From contig NZ_MDCO01000012.1 of NCBI RefSeq assembly GCF_001746205.1, forward strand, positions 62,001 to 126,000: 64,000 bases of DNA, written 5' to 3'. A program made the position numbers and the translations under genes. Source of the stretch: Brachyspira hampsonii (lineage in GTDB: Bacteria; Spirochaetota; Brachyspiria; Brachyspirales; Brachyspiraceae). Below the pieces are notes generated by a model. That model saw only the letters and a list, made by a program, of their open reading frames with translations, had not been told where the DNA came from and did no database searches. Of this stretch, positions 17,899 to 26,882 are shown piece after piece; position 1 is the stretch's first letter, and every line of letters starts with the position of its first letter.

Positions 17899-18735
17899 AT
17901 GTCTTTAACTATATTAAAAAATATAAAAAGTGCATATAAATTTATTAATGATAATAAAAGCAGTTCTATAGCTTTAATACCTACTATGGGAGCTTTGCAT
18001 GAAGGACATTCTGCATTAATAAAAAAAGCAAAAAAAGAATGTTCTATTGTAATTGTAAGTATATTTATTAATCCGCTTCAATTTATAAAGGTAGAAGATA
18101 TAGAAAGATATCCTCAGGATTTGGATAAAGATAAAAAATTTTTAGAAGAATATCAGGTGAATGTTTTATTTTTGCCGTCTGTTGAAGAGATGATTCCTGA
18201 TGATTATGCTACTCATATAAATATTGAAAACAGCAAATTCAATATAATCTCAAGACCTATATATTATAGAGGCATGGTTACAATAATGGCTAAGCTGTTT
18301 AATATAATATCTCCTACTCATGTATATTTCACAGAATATGATTATCAGCAAGTATTTATAATAAAAAAAATGATAAAAGATTTAAATTATAATATAGCAT
18401 TAAAAACTATTCCCATAGTAAGAGATGAAAATATGCTTGCTTTAAGCAGCGTAAATACTTTATTAAGCGATAGAGAAAAAGAAGAAGCTTCTATAATATA
18501 CAAATTACTAAAAGAAGCTAGGGAAGAGTTTAAAAAAGGCGGCATTAAATCATCATATTTATTAGATATAATAAAAAACAATATAAAAACTCATAAAATG
18601 CTTAAACTAGAATATGCTTATATAGCAGATAAGGAAACTTTAATGAGCATGGAAACAGCATCAAAAAACTCAATAATACTTATATCAGCTTATTGCGGTG
18701 CTACTAGATTATTAGATAATATGCCTTTGAAATAA
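17899..18735 (+). CDS. panC: PanC-family pantoate--beta-alanine ligase homologue with altered active site
   Basis: 278 residues, normal PanC length. PanC joins pantoate and beta-alanine using ATP to make pantothenate. Present: PTMGALHEGH with the ATP-site His34 and His37, and FINPLQF for pantoate. Altered: the FGEKD block is FTEYD (144-148), so the ATP-binding Lys becomes Tyr147, and the SSRN block is SSVN (183-186), so the Arg becomes Val185. These two residues are nearly invariant and important in catalysis. Either the enzyme is weak or inactive, or it has taken another substrate. No panB or panD lies nearby. Family certain, activity doubtful. Confidence 0.85.
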   Translation: MSLTILKNIKSAYKFINDNKSSSIALIPTMGALHEGHSALIKKAKKECSIVIVSIFINPLQFIKVEDIERYPQDLDKDKKFLEEYQVNVLFLPSVEEMIPDDYATHINIENSKFNIISRPIYYRGMVTIMAKLFNIISPTHVYFTEYDYQQVFIIKKMIKDLNYNIALKTIPIVRDENMLALSSVNTLLSDREKEEASIIYKLLKEAREEFKKGGIKSSYLLDIIKNNIKTHKMLKLEYAYIADKETLMSMETASKNSIILISAYCGATRLLDNMPLK

Positions 18736-18905
18736 TTATTTATATAGTTTTATATTTTAAATCTATAATAAATTACTAAAAATAAAAAGCAGAAAATAAA
18801 TACAAAATACCAACTGACAATTCAAAAAATTAATATATCATATTTGTATGATTCCGAATACTAAAAAAGATTATTACTATAAGATAATTATGGAGTGTAT
18901 TATTT

Positions 18906-19400
18906 ATGTTTAAAATTATTATTCAGCGGGAAAAAGAATACCAAAATATTTCCAAACCTAAATCAGATAAAAAAACTGAAGGTTCTACTATAGGAAGTTT
19001 GAATATATTAGATGAAAGAGAAAATAACATCTTTAACTGTTTTACTTTAGAAAATATAGGTCCTTCCACCGATGAGGAAAATAAAGATAAAAGAATCATA
19101 GCTAGAAATTATAAATTAGAATGGACTGTTACATCGCTTAAAAATGTTATACCAAAAGAATATAATAATAAAGCACTTCTTATTACATGCGATGATGTGC
19201 TTCCTTCTTTTAGAAACAGAAGAATATTAATACATGTAGGCAATTATCCTCAGGATACTTTAGGGTGCATACTTCTTGGAGCTGTAAATAAAGATAATGG
19301 AATAATAGAGCAGAGTCTTAAAGCAGTGAAAGAATTTTATGATATAATATCTAAATATGGAGCTGAAAATTTCATCATTACTATAAATGAAATAAAATAA
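18906..19400 (+). CDS. DUF5675-family protein
   Basis: 164 residues. The pattern FTLEN ... RIIARNYKLEW ... RRILIHVGNYPQDTLGCILLG matches the DUF5675 family, whose core is an H-x-GN-x-P-x-DT-x-GC motif (His about 117, Cys about 125). These domains occur in phage and bacterial proteins, and the His and Cys suggest an enzyme, but no activity is proven. There is no signal peptide. It stands alone between panC and the L13 operon. GGAG lies about 10 bases before the ATG. Confidence 0.7.
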   Translation: MFKIIIQREKEYQNISKPKSDKKTEGSTIGSLNILDERENNIFNCFTLENIGPSTDEENKDKRIIARNYKLEWTVTSLKNVIPKEYNNKALLITCDDVLPSFRNRRILIHVGNYPQDTLGCILLGAVNKDNGIIEQSLKAVKEFYDIISKYGAENFIITINEIK

Positions 19401-19463
19401 TATATTTCTAAACATATTAAGAATAGTTATATACTTACTTCAAAACTATTTTTATTTATTAAT

Positions 19464-19534
19464 AGTGTGTACTATCTCTCAGAAGCATGCATACAGTTGG
19501 TGTTGGCATGTGAATGTCGGCATACCTATATACT
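19464..19534. other. GC-richer structured island in an intergenic gap, function unknown
   Basis: The gap 19401-19729 is AT-rich except here. AGTGTGTA (19464-19471) can pair with TATATACT (19527-19534) using two G-U pairs, and GCATGC can pair with GCATGT inside. No ORF or tRNA fold fits. It might be a small RNA or a decayed element. Confidence 0.3.
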
Positions 19535-19630
19535 AAAAAGTAAACCATAAAACATTATATTTATAGTTTTAAAACAAGTCTAATAATTAAACTAAATTAC
19601 TAAAAAATCTATTCAAATAGTAAATAAAAT

Positions 19631-19659
19631 TTGACTTTACAATATATTTATGTTATAAT
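19631..19659 (+). promoter_or_regulatory. Promoter of the rplM-rpsI operon
   Basis: TTGACT (19631-19636), 17 bases, TATAAT (19654-19659). Near-perfect sigma-70 promoter with a leader of about 65 bases before the rplM ATG. Confidence 0.85.
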
Positions 19660-19729
19660 TACGCACCGTTACATTTTTAAGATTAAAACTACCAAATTTT
19701 TTAAAACGTTAAATCAAGGTGTGTATTTT

Positions 19730-20185
19730 ATGGATAAAAAAACATTAAAAACAAAAAATAATACTTACGTTTTATCACAAAAAGATATAAAGCAAAATTG
19801 GCTAATAATAGATGCCAAAGGTAAGTCATTGGGAAGAGTAGCAAGCAGAGCAGCTTATATGCTTAAAGGAAAACATAAAGTAGACTATGCCTATAACTTA
19901 GATAATGGTGATTATATAATTATCATCAATGCTAAAGATATAGTTCTAACAGGCAATAAAAAGAAAGGAAAAATCCACTATAGACATACAGGTTATCCTG
20001 GCGGTATAAAATCTATAAGCTACGGCGAATTATTAGAAAAAAATCCTGAAAGAATGGTAAAAATAGCTGTAAAAGGTATGCTTTCTCATAATCCATTGGG
20101 AAGACTTCATCTTAAAAAATTAAAAGTATATGCAGGAAGCGAGCATCCGCATGAAGCTAATAAACCTACTGTAGTAAATATATAA
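19730..20185 (+). CDS. rplM: 50S ribosomal protein L13
   Basis: 151 residues from the ATG at 19730, which has AAGGTG 8 bases upstream. A TTG-started frame from 19631 would begin inside the promoter and is rejected. The L13 core (WLIIDAKGKSLGRVASRAAYMLKGKHK) and the signature near GMLSHNPLGRLHLKKLKVY are present. The first ~17 residues (Lys/Thr-rich) are an extension compared with E. coli. L13 binds 23S rRNA early in 50S assembly. It is co-transcribed with rpsI, as is usual. Confidence 0.97.
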   Translation: MDKKTLKTKNNTYVLSQKDIKQNWLIIDAKGKSLGRVASRAAYMLKGKHKVDYAYNLDNGDYIIIINAKDIVLTGNKKKGKIHYRHTGYPGGIKSISYGELLEKNPERMVKIAVKGMLSHNPLGRLHLKKLKVYAGSEHPHEANKPTVVNI

Positions 20186-20198
20186 TTAGGAGAGAAAA

Positions 20199-20597
20199 AT
20201 GGCAGCTAAACAATTAACTATTTTTACTGGAAAAAGAAAAACAGCCAATGCAAGAGTTCGTATAACTTTAGGCAGTGGCAAAATTTTAATAAATGGAAAA
20301 AATTATGCTGAATACTTCTGCAATAGAGCGGCACTTCTTAAAGTAGTAGAAGATGCTTTAAAAGTAACAGGTAATTTTGGAAAATATGATGTATTTGCTA
20401 ATGTTCATGGCGGCGGTGTTTCTGCTCAGGCTGATGCTGTAAGACATGGTATAGCTAAAGCTTTGGTAGGTGAAAGTCAAGATTTCAGAACTACTTTAAA
20501 AAGAAATGGATTTCTTACTAGAGATTCTCGTGTAGTTGAGCGTAAGAAATACGGAAGATCAGGTGCTAGAAAACGTTTCCAATTCTCAAAACGTTAA
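20199..20597 (+). CDS. rpsI: 30S ribosomal protein S9
   Basis: 132 residues, normal length. GKRKTANARVRI at the N terminus, the signature GGGVSAQADAVRHGIAKAL in the middle, and the C-terminal tail ending KRFQFSKR, whose last Arg reaches the P-site tRNA. It lies 13 bases after rplM, with AGGAG before the ATG. Confidence 0.98.
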   Translation: MAAKQLTIFTGKRKTANARVRITLGSGKILINGKNYAEYFCNRAALLKVVEDALKVTGNFGKYDVFANVHGGGVSAQADAVRHGIAKALVGESQDFRTTLKRNGFLTRDSRVVERKKYGRSGARKRFQFSKR

Positions 20598-20638
20598 ACT
20601 ATCTTTTTATTGGGTTACTATTACTAAAGGTTTGTATA

Positions 20639-21004
20639 ATGACTGCTAAAAAGTTAAAAAAATTTAAAGATTTACTATTAGAAGAAAAGAGAAAAACTTT
20701 AGATGAATTATTGAGCGGTAATGAAACTTATGAAGCTCTTAAAGATGATTCTCATGGGGATATGGTAGATATAGCATTTCAGGCTTATGAGAAACAAAAT
20801 CTAATGAATTTCTCTCAAAAAGAAAAAGATAAGTTAGATATGCTTAACAATGCACTTAAGAGAATAGAAGACGGCACTTATGGTAAATGTATAGATTGTA
20901 AAGAAGAAATTAATGAGGAAAGATTAACTGCTTTGCCTTATACTTTAAGATGTGTAAACTGCATGTCTAAATATGAAGACAAAAAGCGTCGTGAAAAAAT
21001 GTAA
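20639..21004 (+). CDS. DksA/TraR-family zinc-finger protein
   Basis: 121 residues. A helical N-terminal half carries HGDMVDIA at the coiled-coil tip, which keeps the D-x-x-D-x-A form used by DksA to reach into the RNA polymerase channel. The C-terminal half has a four-Cys zinc finger, CIDC (about 94-97) and CVNC (about 115-118). It probably binds RNA polymerase and tunes rRNA and stress promoters. It lies between rpsI and priA, and its stop is 2 bases before the priA ATG. Confidence 0.88.
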   Translation: MTAKKLKKFKDLLLEEKRKTLDELLSGNETYEALKDDSHGDMVDIAFQAYEKQNLMNFSQKEKDKLDMLNNALKRIEDGTYGKCIDCKEEINEERLTALPYTLRCVNCMSKYEDKKRREKM

Positions 21005-21006
21005 TA

Positions 21007-22992
21007 ATGTATGTTAAAGTTGTTTTCAATCTGCCTATAGATAAAATACTTACATACAAAAAACCAGACGAGATTAATGATAGCTTGGTAGGATGTAGAG
21101 TTGTAGCTCCTATTAAAGGAAAAAATAATAAGGGTATTGTTGTAGAAGAAGTTGAAACTATAGACGGTAACTATAAAATATATCCTATCAAAGCTAGAAT
21201 TGATCTTGAACCAATATGTTCAGATAAAGAATTCAAATTAGCTAAATGGATGAGTAATTATTATCATTCATCTTTCGGAGAAGCCCTATTTGCGGCACTT
21301 CCTGTAGGCACTCCTGCCAAAAAGGAAAAGAAAGCCAAACCAATACCGGCAAAACAAAAACCATATTTAAAACTCAATGATGAACAAGAAATTGTATTAA
21401 AAAAAATAAATGAAAGTATAGAATCAAAAACTTCAAAAACTTTTTTACTTCATGGTGTAACAGGAAGCGGGAAAACAGAAGTTTATCTGCAGGCTATAAA
21501 AAAAGTTGTTGATATGGGAAAGCAGGCTATAGTCATACTTCCTGAAATATCACTCACTCCACAAACTATAAAAAGATTTGCTGAAAGATTTGAAGGAAAA
21601 ATAGCTGTACTTCACAGTAAATTATCGCCTAATTCTAAATACAGATATTGGCAGATGATAAAAAAAGATGAAATAAAAATTGTTATAGGAGCAAGAAGTG
21701 CAATATTCTCCCCTACCCCCAATTTAGGTATAATTGTTATAGATGAAGAACATGAAACGAGCTATAAAGCCGGAGATACACCAAGATATCATGCAAGACA
21801 AGTGGCTTTTTATAGAAAATCGCAGGAAAATGCTACATTACTTTTGGGAAGTGCTACTCCTTCTATAGAAAGTTTTTATTATGCTTCTATAGGTAAAATA
21901 GAACTTCTAAGCCTAAAAAAAAGAGCGGCTTCTGTTAATATGCCTGAAGTTAAAATATTAGATTTGAAAAAAGAAAAAAGAGCAGATGCTTTTCCTATGA
22001 TTACACAAAAATTGGCAGAAGAAATAAACAGAAAATTAGAAAAAAAAGAACAGATTATACTATTTCTTAATCGCAAAGGATATGCTCCTGTTGTTGCTTG
22101 TTCATATTGTCAAAGAGTTTTAGAATGCCCTAATTGTTCTGTATCTCTTACTTATCATAAAAAGAAGAATGTTGTTATGTGTCATTACTGCGGATACACT
22201 CAATATTTAGACGAACTTTGCGATGAATGTAAAATAGGACATTTCGAGCGTATAGGAAGCGGTACTGAAAAAGTAGAAGAACATTTAAATATACTTTTTC
22301 CCAATGCTGTGGTAGAGAGAATGGATCAGGATACTGTAGGAGGAACAAAAAACTATGAAAAAATATTCAAAAGATTTTCTGATGGTGAAATAGATATACT
22401 TGTAGGAACTCAGATGATAGCTAAAGGGCTTGATTTTCCTAATGTTACTCTAGTAGGCGTACTTTTAGCAGATATGTCTCTTCATATACCAGATTTTAGA
22501 AGTGCTGAGAGAACTTTTAATTTGATTACTCAAGTTGCCGGAAGAAGCGGAAGAGGAGAAAAAAACGGAATAGTATACATTCAAACTTATTCTCCTAATC
22601 ACTATAGTATAGAATGTGCCAAAAATCATGATTATATATCTTTTTATAATAAAGAAATAGAAAATAGAAAAGCACCTTTAAATTATCCGCCATTTTCAAG
22701 ACTCATAAGATTAGTAATAAGAGGAATAGATGAAAAAAAAGTAGAAAATGATGCAAATAAAATAGCAGATATGCTTAGAATGGAAACTTATAATTATTCC
22801 GATAAAATAATAATACTAGGAGCGGCGGCATGTGCAATAAGCAAATTAAATAAATATTACAGATGGAATATTCTTATAAAAACACCGTCTCATTCTCTGC
22901 TAAAAAATTTCTTTAATAAACTAAATAATAGTTTTACAGCAAACAAAGGTAATTATATAGAAATAGATATAGACCCAATAAATATGCTTTAA
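21007..22992 (+). CDS. priA: Primosomal protein N' (replication restart helicase)
   Basis: 661 residues (E. coli 732; the shorter form is common). Walker A is GVTGSGKTE (about 150-158) and the Walker B box is DEEHE. Two zinc sites between the helicase lobes come from eight Cys in CSYC, CPNC, CHYC and CDEC. Helicase motifs V and VI (GTQMIAKGLDFPNV, QVAGRSGRG) follow. PriA reloads the replisome at broken forks. No SSB or DnaT gene is adjacent. Confidence 0.97.
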   Translation: MYVKVVFNLPIDKILTYKKPDEINDSLVGCRVVAPIKGKNNKGIVVEEVETIDGNYKIYPIKARIDLEPICSDKEFKLAKWMSNYYHSSFGEALFAALPVGTPAKKEKKAKPIPAKQKPYLKLNDEQEIVLKKINESIESKTSKTFLLHGVTGSGKTEVYLQAIKKVVDMGKQAIVILPEISLTPQTIKRFAERFEGKIAVLHSKLSPNSKYRYWQMIKKDEIKIVIGARSAIFSPTPNLGIIVIDEEHETSYKAGDTPRYHARQVAFYRKSQENATLLLGSATPSIESFYYASIGKIELLSLKKRAASVNMPEVKILDLKKEKRADAFPMITQKLAEEINRKLEKKEQIILFLNRKGYAPVVACSYCQRVLECPNCSVSLTYHKKKNVVMCHYCGYTQYLDELCDECKIGHFERIGSGTEKVEEHLNILFPNAVVERMDQDTVGGTKNYEKIFKRFSDGEIDILVGTQMIAKGLDFPNVTLVGVLLADMSLHIPDFRSAERTFNLITQVAGRSGRGEKNGIVYIQTYSPNHYSIECAKNHDYISFYNKEIENRKAPLNYPPFSRLIRLVIRGIDEKKVENDANKIADMLRMETYNYSDKIIILGAAACAISKLNKYYRWNILIKTPSHSLLKNFFNKLNNSFTANKGNYIEIDIDPINML

Positions 22993-22999
22993 TAATTAT

Positions 23000-23608
23000 T
23001 TACACATCGACATAAAATCTAATAGCATTTTTAATTCTTGCTTTTAACTCATTTTGACCTACAGGCTTTTTTACATAATCACATGCACCTTTTTCAAGAC
23101 CATTTACAACATCATCTTCATTGTATCTCTTTGTAATAATAATAATTAATGATATTCTTAAAGAAATTTCTTTCTTGATTTCATCTATTATATAGAAATA
23201 GTCTTTGTCATCTGATAAATTAATATCCATTAAAATGACATCAGGTGAAATCTTTTTTAACTCCTTTAAAGGTGATGCCAAATTAGATATGCATGTAACA
23301 TCATAATCATCTTTAAGCCATTCAAGATAATTTTTTCTTGTAATTTCCATAGGTTCAATTATGGCAATCTTATATTTTGACTGTTTTCTTTTTAATTTAA
23401 TTCTTTTCTCTTTATTATTGAAAGCTAGAAAAGCCTTTAAATCGGCATAACGGATTTTATATCTTTTACCAGGGGTAACATCCGCTTTTAACCCATAATG
23501 TCTAACCCAATAGTTAACAGTAGTTCTTGACACCCCAACTATTTTCGCAGCATCTATGGGCGACAGCATATCATCGTCATCATATATTAACTCTTCAGTA
23601 TTAATCAT
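23000..23608 (-). CDS. Response regulator with N-terminal HTH and C-terminal receiver
   Basis: 202 residues from the ATG at 23608 (GAGAGG just upstream). The first ~60 residues are an excisionase/MerR-like helix-turn-helix (LSPIDAAKIVGVSRTTVNYWVRHYGL) with a wing (GKRYKIRYADLKAFL). After a basic linker comes a receiver domain with the phospho-acceptor Asp in VILMDINL, Thr in IIIITKR and Lys in YVKKP. The order is the reverse of most response regulators. No histidine kinase is next to it, so the input is unknown. It is convergent with priA, 7 bases between stops. Confidence 0.85.
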   Translation of the reverse strand: MINTEELIYDDDDMLSPIDAAKIVGVSRTTVNYWVRHYGLKADVTPGKRYKIRYADLKAFLAFNNKEKRIKLKRKQSKYKIAIIEPMEITRKNYLEWLKDDYDVTCISNLASPLKELKKISPDVILMDINLSDDKDYFYIIDEIKKEISLRISLIIIITKRYNEDDVVNGLEKGACDYVKKPVGQNELKARIKNAIRFYVDV

Positions 23609-23827
23609 ATAACCTCTCAAATTTAAAAATTAAAGAAAAATAAAAAATCTCCCATTACACAATAAAGATAATACATAATGAAATTTTTGTCAAATAAAAA
23701 TATTAAAATTATATTTAATATTAATATATTAATATTTATTAATGATATATAAGAACTACATTTTTTACAAAAAATATATTTTTTTTATTTTAATGTATAA
23801 AATGTAAATGCTTTTTTTACAATATTA

Positions 23828-23855
23828 TTGTTTTTTATTTAATTATATATATAAT
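23828..23855 (+). promoter_or_regulatory. Likely promoter of the GDP-mannose pyrophosphorylase gene
   Basis: TTGTTT (23828-23833), 16 bases, TATAAT (23850-23855), 41 bases before the ATG. The -35 is weak and the whole region is AT-rich, so this is tentative. The gap 23621-23827 holds nothing else recognisable. Confidence 0.45.
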
Positions 23856-23896
23856 AAGGTACTATAAGATAACTTTTATTCAAAGGAATATAATAC

Positions 23897-24961
23897 ATGA
23901 AAAAGGCTGTACTTATAATGGCTGGAGGAATAGGAGAAAGATTATGGCCTCTAAGCAGAGAAAACAAACCAAAACAATTTTTAAATATTATAGAAAACAA
24001 ATCTCTTATAGAACAAACTATAGACAGAGCATTAAAAATTACTAGTGAAGATAATATTTTTATAATCACAGGAAAAAGATATAAAGATGTATTCAGTAAA
24101 TATATGCCTTCTTTCAAAAATATAATATATGAACCAATAGGAAGAGATACAGCGGCCGCTATTGCATTAGGAGCCATTTATATAAAAGAAAAAATAGGAA
24201 ATGCTATAATTGCAGTGATTCCGGCAGATCCTATCATAAAAAATGAAGATTTATTTATAAAGTCTATTGAAAATGCCATTGAAGTAAGCCAAAATACTAA
24301 TGAAGTTGTAGTAGTAGGAATAAATCCAAATAGAGCAGAAACGGGATACGGATATATAAAAATAAAAGATAATATTAAAGATGATGTATATGATGTTGAT
24401 AGATTCGTAGAAAAACCTAATTATGAAAATGCATGTAAATTCTTAGAAGAAGGTAATTATTTATGGAACAGCGGAATGTTTATATGGTCTATAGATAATA
24501 TACTTAATTCAATAAAAGAATTAATGCCCGATACATACAATAAAACTCTAAAAACTTTAGAAGCTGAAAATGATAGTCAAAAGGAAGAAATATTCAAAAC
24601 AATAGATAAAATATCTTTTGACTTTGGCATAATGGAAAAATTAAAAAATATTAAATGCATAAAATCAAGATTCTTTTGGGACGATCTGGGAGCTTTTTCA
24701 GCACTTGGAAGAATACATAATAAAGATAATAATAATAATGTAATAATTGGAAATGTATATGCTAAAGAAGCAAAAGGAAATATCATAATTAATGATGATA
24801 ATGACACTTTTATAGCAATAGACGGAGTTGATAATTTAACTATAGTAAAATCTGACGGAGTTCTTTTAATTTATCCGAATAATAATGATTCAAAAATTAA
24901 AGGTATATTAAAGGATATAAGGGAAAAAGAGGAATTAAAAGATAAAAGAGATTTACTTTAA
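23897..24961 (+). CDS. manC: Mannose-1-phosphate guanylyltransferase
   Basis: 354 residues. The nucleotidyltransferase signature AGGIGERLWPLSRENKPKQF begins at residue 9, with VIPADPII near 113-120 and the sugar-binding FVEKP near 173-177. It makes GDP-mannose from mannose-1-phosphate and GTP for surface polysaccharide. It has only the pyrophosphorylase domain, without the phosphomannose isomerase domain of two-domain ManC proteins. The two flanking genes are on the other strand, so it is a single-gene unit. Confidence 0.93.
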   Translation: MKKAVLIMAGGIGERLWPLSRENKPKQFLNIIENKSLIEQTIDRALKITSEDNIFIITGKRYKDVFSKYMPSFKNIIYEPIGRDTAAAIALGAIYIKEKIGNAIIAVIPADPIIKNEDLFIKSIENAIEVSQNTNEVVVVGINPNRAETGYGYIKIKDNIKDDVYDVDRFVEKPNYENACKFLEEGNYLWNSGMFIWSIDNILNSIKELMPDTYNKTLKTLEAENDSQKEEIFKTIDKISFDFGIMEKLKNIKCIKSRFFWDDLGAFSALGRIHNKDNNNNVIIGNVYAKEAKGNIIINDDNDTFIAIDGVDNLTIVKSDGVLLIYPNNNDSKIKGILKDIREKEELKDKRDLL

Positions 24962-24964
24962 TAT

Positions 24965-25810
24965 CTATTTTCTTTTAGAATATTTATTATTAAGCAAAGT
25001 TTCTTTATACATTTTATCCTTTGCTTCTTTGATTTTTTCTAATTGAGATTCTTTTTTCTCTTTTTCTTTTTTCTCTTTTTGATTGTCTTCTATAACTCTG
25101 CCGTTTATTAGAACATTTACAAATTCTATTTTTTCATTTTCTGTAATTTCATAAGGTATAGTTTTACCTTTTATTTCAACATTTTCAAATTTTAAAGATT
25201 TATAAAATACCATATTTCTAAAATCGGCATCTCCGTCTATAATAATATTTTCAAAACTAGATTCTCCCTGCAAACTTGCATTAAGCATACTGAAATTATC
25301 TTTAAAATGAATATGATTAAATGACAGTTTATCAATTATATCCGAATTAGCAATAGAAAAATTACAGTCAGCTGTTATATTATCAATATCAATAGAATGC
25401 AAATTAGATAATGACATATTAAAATCAATATTTATCTTAGAGTTTTTTATAATAATTTCCTTATAAACATTAGACATTGTAATAAAAAGTCCGCTTTCAA
25501 AATTACTGTCTGTAAAATCCAAAGAACCGAATAAATTAAAATTCCTCATTTGAAAAGGTCCGTAAAATAAAGAATTGCTAAAAAGCATGTTAGAATTTTT
25601 TTCAATTTTTAAACCCTCAAAATTAAATCCTTCATAACTAATCATATAAGAGAAATTATAAAACCCTCTATATATATCATCTCTTATTATTCTTCTGAAA
25701 AGTCCTTCAGGCTTATCATTGCTGTTATGATGTATAATGCATAAACCATCTTTATATTCTTCTCTAGGACAATTTTCCGTGTTAGATATTTTTTGTTTAC
25801 AAATAGCCAT
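24965..25810 (-). CDS. Pentapeptide-repeat-like protein with N-terminal Cys/His motif
   Basis: 281 residues. The N terminus has C-x9-C-x8-C-x3-HH spacing (CKQKISNTENC ... CIIHH), which may bind a metal. From about residue 60 there is a run of loose pentapeptide-like repeats (for example NFNLFGSLDFTDSNFESG and SSFENIIIDGDADFRNMVF) that would fold as a right-handed beta helix. The end is a highly charged Lys/Glu tail (KEKKEKEKKESQLEKIKEAK). No signal peptide is present, so it is probably cytoplasmic. Function unknown. Confidence 0.6.
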   Translation of the reverse strand: MAICKQKISNTENCPREEYKDGLCIIHHNSNDKPEGLFRRIIRDDIYRGFYNFSYMISYEGFNFEGLKIEKNSNMLFSNSLFYGPFQMRNFNLFGSLDFTDSNFESGLFITMSNVYKEIIIKNSKINIDFNMSLSNLHSIDIDNITADCNFSIANSDIIDKLSFNHIHFKDNFSMLNASLQGESSFENIIIDGDADFRNMVFYKSLKFENVEIKGKTIPYEITENEKIEFVNVLINGRVIEDNQKEKKEKEKKESQLEKIKEAKDKMYKETLLNNKYSKRK

Positions 25811-25828
25811 AAAATAATTAAACCTAAA

Positions 25829-26815
25829 TTAAAACATAAAACTCATGCCTATATCATGAGAAATATTATCCTTACTAAAATTATCAAAACTAATAGCATA
25901 ATCAAGTCTGAATAAATCCAAATAAAGAGATAATCCCAAAGAGACACCTTTAGTACCTACCCCAAATCTAGCCAAAACGCCGCTTGGAAGTTTCTGAGAA
26001 AGTCTTTTTTGTACAAAATCCGGAGCATCTAATATGCTTTCAGGCAAATCATCATACCATGCAGTTTTTTGTTTAAATAATCCCAATTTATTAAAATCTA
26101 TTATCATAGCTTCAAGTCCGATAGATAATTCATGACTTACAGAAGGCACTGATATTGTATATTGTCCTGATACCGCAAAACTTCCGTCGCTTTTAGCGTA
26201 TGATAAAGAAGCTGTTATATCAGTATCTGTTTTGGCAAATACATTATCATAAAATCCGAAATTCCTAATTCCAACACCAAGTTTAAAATTAGGCGTAAAT
26301 AAAGACTGCATATACGATACATCAAAAAACATTCCAAAATTATTATCTTTTTCGCTATTATTAACTACACTTTTAATATTTGCCCCTATAAAAGAGCTTT
26401 CATTAATAGCATAAGCAGCACCAACATTTATTAAATAAAGTCCGTTATATATATCATTCTTCTTAAAACCCAAACTATCATAAGAATAAACTTTATTTAT
26501 TTCTCCGGCAAAACCAACCCCCACAGCATAAGAACCTCCTATATGAGCATAAGAAGCATTGAATATATAATCATTTTGAGGATTAGATGTAATAGTATAA
26601 TTCAAATTTACACTGTCCCTAAGCACTCCCATCAAAGATGAAGAGTTTTTAAATACGGCAGATGAATCATTACCTATTAAAAAGTCTGCTCCCATCATAC
26701 CCTTTGATCTTGTACTGCTAGTTTCTAAAACCGATAATGAATGCTTTGATGATAAATCAGCTGCAAAAAATACAGAAGAATATATCAATAATATAATAAA
26801 TACTTTTTTTACCAT
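25829..26815 (-). CDS. Outer membrane beta-barrel protein (PorV/UPF0164-like)
   Basis: 328 residues with an N-terminal signal peptide (KKVFIILLIYSSVFFAAD). The body is a series of amphipathic strands and ends in an aromatic residue (GMSFMF), as outer-membrane barrels do. The opening (SVLETSSTRSKGMMGADFLIGNDSSAVFKNSSSL) resembles PorV/PorQ-type and spirochaetal UPF0164 proteins. A transport or secretion role is guessed from those families only. It lies 18 bases upstream of the pentapeptide-like gene and may be co-transcribed with it. Confidence 0.65.
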   Translation of the reverse strand: MVKKVFIILLIYSSVFFAADLSSKHSLSVLETSSTRSKGMMGADFLIGNDSSAVFKNSSSLMGVLRDSVNLNYTITSNPQNDYIFNASYAHIGGSYAVGVGFAGEINKVYSYDSLGFKKNDIYNGLYLINVGAAYAINESSFIGANIKSVVNNSEKDNNFGMFFDVSYMQSLFTPNFKLGVGIRNFGFYDNVFAKTDTDITASLSYAKSDGSFAVSGQYTISVPSVSHELSIGLEAMIIDFNKLGLFKQKTAWYDDLPESILDAPDFVQKRLSQKLPSGVLARFGVGTKGVSLGLSLYLDLFRLDYAISFDNFSKDNISHDIGMSFMF

Positions 26816-26882
26816 CTTTTATAATGTTCTCTTTTAATTTTTATAACAATTAAAATTATAACATAAAAAACATTAAATACAA

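Noticed and set aside
19464-19534. tRNA gene
   Set aside because: No acceptor stem plus TPsiC arm (GTTCGA-like) can be made and length is too short.
19631-19729. Longer TTG start for rplM
   Set aside because: The TTG is the -35 box of a near-consensus promoter, and the ATG at 19730 has a ribosome site and begins the normal L13.
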